This document shows, piece after piece, positions 48,801 through 54,800 of a stretch of 64,000 bases of DNA. Source of the DNA: Saturnia japonica (Eukaryota; Arthropoda; Insecta; Lepidoptera; Saturniidae). Below the pieces are notes generated by a model, which saw only the letters and a list, made by a program, of their open reading frames with translations, searched no databases and had not been told where the DNA came from. Positions within the stretch are counted from its first letter, which is position 1; each line of letters starts with the position of its first letter. Position numbers and translations under genes: made by a program. The DNA is taken from contig CM065310.1 of the NCBI GenBank assembly GCA_033032175.1, positions 2,976,001-3,040,000 on the forward strand, given 5' to 3'.

Positions 48801-51800
48801 GCGTGTTATTATATTTGCGGGTTGAAAATAATCATCTAAATTTAAATTAACAATAGAAAAGCGTAGCAGAATCAACGCTATTTACAAACGCAAATATAAT
48901 GTTTCTAAGTATTTGTTACTTTTTAATGTGTACGTATTTTCATGTGGAATACGACACAGGTAAGCTATCTTTATCACACTCTAACGTATGTCGACGCAGG
49001 CTTGGAACTCTGAATCAGCGCTACAGATATTATCGGTGGTCATGGAGTACAGTGACACGAGTTTGTTGGATTGTCTTTATGGGATTGTCCAAGATGTGAG
49101 TACCTTTTTTCTCTTATAATTTATTTATATATGATATCGGGTGACCAGAGACCAATACAATTTAAAACCACTAACGCATGCATAATCATTACCAACACAG
49201 GCATCTAGCATAGTACATACATTAAACACATAAAGAATTTTTTTTAAATCTTGATTTTAAATAAGGCCTTTAACGCTAAGCTTACGCCACACCTAACGGA
49301 ATTTCCATTCCGCAGCGGAACGCAATTTTTTTTTACGTATAACTTATTATTTACGAGCACACTACGCGTAAGATCGTTTGCTCTGTTAGCGGACCGCTCG
49401 GTTTCGGCGTCTAGTTTGATTGTTGTGCATTAAGTGAAGTGGGTTATAAATATAAAGCGGAAAACATACATTTTGGGATGTCACAAAAACTCCCTAGATA
49501 GTTCCACCACCATAGAACCACCATCTTGTCAGAACACCCCACTTTGTATATTGGAAAATTTTACAAGGCTTCAAAACATTGACCCTTGCAAGTGTTTTTT
49601 GCGGCGCCAAAACATGAATAAGAAGTTTTGTACCGAAAGGACGTCTGGACTGCCAGGTTTGGACAATATGGCATGGAAGGCACCCTGATCTTACATATTG
49701 AGACCAAGGAGTCCTACCAGATTTTCTATCTGTGTTATTAAAAAAAATAGTAGTTGTAAGGAGCTAATTTACGAAGGTGTCAAATTTTCATTACATTTTT
49801 GATATGCCGTCTAGGCTATTGTTATTTACAACATATAAATATGTTTTTGTCCCAGGTTCTAGTCCAAAGTTGTGATAAATATTACGAGAAGAACCTGAAC
49901 GCGTATCTGCAAGTATTTTTGACGTTCGTCATATGCATACGTAAGTGGTTTCCTGTCGTTGAGCCGCATAAGGAACCTCTTGTGCCCAAACCGAAAGTCG
50001 ACGTCAAAATAGACGTGCTGAAAGACGTGAGGGAATTCGTGAAGAATAAACAAGAAGCTGAGAAGCTGTTGAACCGTGCCCAGTTAGAAAGAGAGAGTGG
50101 TAAGACTGTAGAGGAAATGTACAGGGAAGATATGAAGAAGAAAGAGGAAGAAGACGCATTGGATTATGATGATGCGGTTACAGGTGAGTTTCGAGAAATA
50201 AATTTTTAACTTTACCGACAGATATAACTCGCGCCAAACTTTATGGTCTACTTGAACACAGCAACGAGTTCGAAATCGCACATGGTACAGTCGAATAAAT
50301 AATACTAAGAGAACGGCATAATAATATGTTGCCTTGATTTTATATAAATAATTATGTAGTTAATATTATATATAATTTATTAAAATATGTGTAATATTTT
50401 CACCTAAATTGGTGCTCTGCGCTAACTAACGCGCCTATGTTCACCGCGGCCATAAAGTTTGGCGTGAGCTGAAATCACTGTAGGAGATTCTGTAGCAAGA
50501 TAATTTTTCAAGAAACCAAAAAGTGTTACATACATAGTAATCGGCAATTTCATGCTTACGAATCAAGTTACGTTACAAGCGGACAAGACGCAAAATTCGT
50601 AGAATCAATTCCTCCTCAGAATTAAAAAAAGAAAATTCGAATGTAAATGGTGTTCGAAACAAATTTGTAAAAGAAAGATCTCCCTTCGTGCCAAATTTCA
50701 AGACTCTAATAATTTTACAACAGCATAAGGCCTTAATATAATAATAATATACCATAACATATGATATTAATTTCCAATGTTATATCTCGAAACGTTTTCA
50801 AGAAAAAGTGTCTTGGCACACGGATAACAAAGTGATCCTATAAGGGTTCCGTTTTTGTTAATGAGGTACGGAACCCTAAAATCATTTACAGGTAACATTC
50901 TAGCGCGAAGAGTAAGTGGGTAGATGGCGTTGCAAAACAAATCTTATGGTTGACATTACGTGTGACGTCATGAACAATCTATTTTACACTGAAACGTATT
51001 ACATAACAAAGGAATCATTGAAACAATTATGAGTTCAAATCCTTGCCATGAGCCTGAGCTTTCGGTGAAGGGAAATATCGTGATGAAACCATAGCATGGT
51101 GGTAAGGCCTTTTCTAATACCCCCCTGGCTAGCTACCTCATGTTGGAAATCTGTGACCAAACAACAATAATTGTAATCCGGCAACTGCACTTGAGAACCA
51201 GCCTTTCGTTAGGTTCAGCGTATTTACCATCTTGGGCCACATCGTCAAAGAACCAGTCTTTCATTAGTTTCAGCGTATTTACCATCTTGGGCCACATCGT
51301 CAAAGAACCAGTCTTTCATTAGTTTCAGCGTATTTACCATATTGGGCCACATCGTCAAAGAACCAGTCTTTCATTAGCTTCATCGTATTTACCATCTTCG
51401 GCCACATCGTCAATTAACATCAGATGAGATTGTGATCATAACGCTAAAACTTGTAGACGATAAAAAAAAAAGAAATTTGTTTATTTGGCGACAGGTGAGA
51501 AGGCACCGATGCCGCAACATGTGATAGTGACGTCGATCATACTGAAGAGGTGCTTGCACTTCGTGACGTCGCAGTGCCAAGAGACCACGGTACTCACGCT
51601 GCAGATCCTCACGATAGGTCTGCCGGTCCTCGCGAAGTACGAGGACGAACTCTTGCCGATAGTGCATCTAATGTGGGCGCCATTTGTTACCAAGTAAGTT
51701 TGACAACCTGGAAGACGCTGGTTGCGCGCAGCACAAGACCGGTATGAAATTGAATGAAATGGTTGCATGAATGATGAAGTCTTATGTGAGTGTTATGTTT

Positions 51801-54800
51801 TTGTGAATTAATAAATACTTTATTGCAGTTTTTGTTTGTACACTAGCGAACTTAATGCTATAAAGCACTTTCTACCAGCTAACCAGCGGTAATATGGCAA
51901 AAAATTCTTATTGCCGGTAGTGCAATAGGAAATTATATTTAAAATTAAAACAAAAATGAGCAAACACAATAGAAACGCAATAGAAAAGTAATAAAATTTC
52001 AATACAAAAATATAATAATACACTAAATAAATAAAATAAAGTGGAAATAAATACATACAAGAACATTTAAACATACTTATATATGTACAAATAAAAGTGA
52101 ATACAGAAGGGGACGTTCAAGTATTACGTAAAGCAATTTTTGAAGATTTTTGAAATGTTACGCGCCGTAATATTTTTCTGTACCCTCCCCCTCCTTAAAC
52201 GTTACGTAACACCAAAGTCAGCAAGTCAGCATGAGAGCTTTTATAGGCCAAGAACTACTACTACTGAACAAGAATTGACTACAGCCATACAGTCGAGGGA
52301 TTCCCGTAAAACAAACGAAAAGGGTTACCAACTTGGTAGAACTAAATAAAAATGACGTACATTACAATCGTGGGATTCCCCGTAAACATAAACGAAAAGG
52401 GTTGCAATCTTGGGAAATTTTAATTGCCTAGTTGTTTAAAATTAAAATTTCGGATAAATTATTAAATGGGTCCGTCGGTTTCTGGTGTACAGGTTCACGT
52501 CGAGCGACGCGCCTATCATGAGGAGAGGCTTCGACTTGCTCGTCGTCATGTCCTCGCTGGCCAAGGACTTCATACGGGTCAGGACGCTAAGGTTAGTCAC
52601 TCATGAGCTCACCATCAGCACAAACCTTCAACTAAAATGTTGCATTTACTTAGTTTTTTTTTATACAATAAAGATGACAAACAAGCCTATTATAGACTTT
52701 TGTAATACCATAGGGCAGTGGTTGGCAAACTTATTAGCCAAAGAGCCAAATATGAACATTACAACAATAAAAAAAAAAATTGGGAGCCAAATCTGCTTTT
52801 TTAGTAAACTTTTATTACACTAAATAAGTAGTACACTAAATAAAACTAAATTTAATCTTACTTAATATAATAAATGTAAAAGTGTGTATGTTTGGATGTT
52901 TGTTACTCAATCATGCAAAAACGGCTAAACAGATCTCAATGAAATTTGGCACATAGATAGTCTATGACCTGGAATAACATAATTATAGGGTACTTTTTAT
53001 CGCGGTAAAAGTCCTAGATTAACCAGTGTTATCCTACAAATATAATAAATGGAAAGTTTCTATGTTTGTTATTCAATCACGCAAAAACAGCTGAACGGAT
53101 TTAGATGAAATTTGGGACACAGATAGTGATATCCAATAATACGCAGACGAAGTCGCGGGTACCAGCTAGTACTTAATAAATATTTATTAATGCGAACAAT
53201 GCGCTTGCATCTCCTTGGCCAAAGAGCCACTTGCGGCTCTGGAGTCGCACTTTGCCGACCACTGCAATAGTTGGTGCAGGTAGTGGTAGTGATAGTGGTG
53301 GTGTCATAGGTGCCGACCTTGAACCCACCTCCTACTTAAAATAACTCTGGAAATCCTCACCGCAAGAACACAACACAAGGTTATTTGGCTTCGGTCTTCT
53401 GTAGGGTGGAGGTATTCCACCAGTCCGACTGCTTCAAGTAGAGAAAAATCTCCAAAGAAATTGGCCATAACAGTATTGATTAATAAACTGTAAACAAAAA
53501 AAAAACTTCAGCATTCATAGGTTTATCGTTATGATATTAAGTGACGATGTAACCCAAGCTGGTAGCACGCTATGCTTAGCGGGGGAACTGGTTCTCCAGT
53601 GCAGCTGCCGGAACACACCTATAGGTGTTTGGCGACAGATTTTCAACTTGAGGGTGGCAGCTAGACAGGCTGGCATTATAAAACGCCCCACCACGATATT
53701 ACGGTTTCAGGACAAAGCTCAAGTCGAACTCGAGTCACTTGAAGCGGTATTCATACATGCTACCACTGAGCCATATAAATTTTAAAAACAATGTGAAGTA
53801 TTTGGGAGACACAAATCTGAATTTATTTAAATTCTATTGTCTGTTTAATGATAGGAATTGTAAGTGATTCTGGTAATGCATGCTTTATTTCTTTTGACAT
53901 TACATTTTTTATTTTATTTTTATGTGAGTACTTACGGTGTCCATTTTTTATTAAATATGTTGGACTTTTTGGCGTTTTTTTTTTATTATCATTACTGACG
54001 CTAACATTGATTTATGAAATAAAATATAAAAAACGGTATGTATTCAGTAAGGTCACAAATGAAGCGTGCGGTGGTGGCCTTAAAAGGCAAATGCACTGTC
54101 TATTTTTTTATAGATATGAATGAAACATAGTGTGTTGGCCACTGGCCATCCATTTTTCATAAATATATAAATAGTTACGTTTGGATGGATACATTGAGTG
54201 ATGGTTTGAACTTGTTATAGGGAATTGTTGCCGCATATATACGCGTTCCTGCGCAACGCGGCCGCGGAGAGTTATCTGAAAGACGCCGGCAGCGCGTACC
54301 GGCAGAGCCACGCGTACAAGCTGCAGGAAGCGGCGCTCACCGCCTTGCCTCGCATCGTGCTCGACCTCGAGCTCGAGGGCGAACGTCTGCACCAGATCAT
54401 GGCGGCCGCGCAGCCCTACCTCTCCAACAAGCAACCTAAGCCGCTGCAGGTCTGTTTCATTTACGGTTTTACCCGTGTCGCCTATCATTTTTTTTCCCCA
54501 CAATTACAAATTACTTTAATTTTACTTTATCTCCTAAACTGTGTGTCCAAATACTATACTATAAAGTGCAAAGTTTAGCTTTGTGAAATTGTCTTTAAGG
54601 TGAAAGAACTTTTTTTCGTAAGAATTCATATGCCATGCCTAAAACCAATGCTCATAAATCACTTTTTAATATTCAACTAATTGTTGTTTCAAAATACCTT
54701 ATTGTAGCTTATGTATAAGAGATAGACGTATGCCATCCCGGACTTTTTTACATATAATAAGGAAGTATATTTTTCTAGAACATTGTATTGACGTATAATT

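Noticed and set aside
51140..51322. 60-codon frame with internal repeats as a repeat protein
   Set aside because: It is the translation of the 55-bp SINE minisatellite; the unit length is not a multiple of three, so no protein repeat would be maintained.
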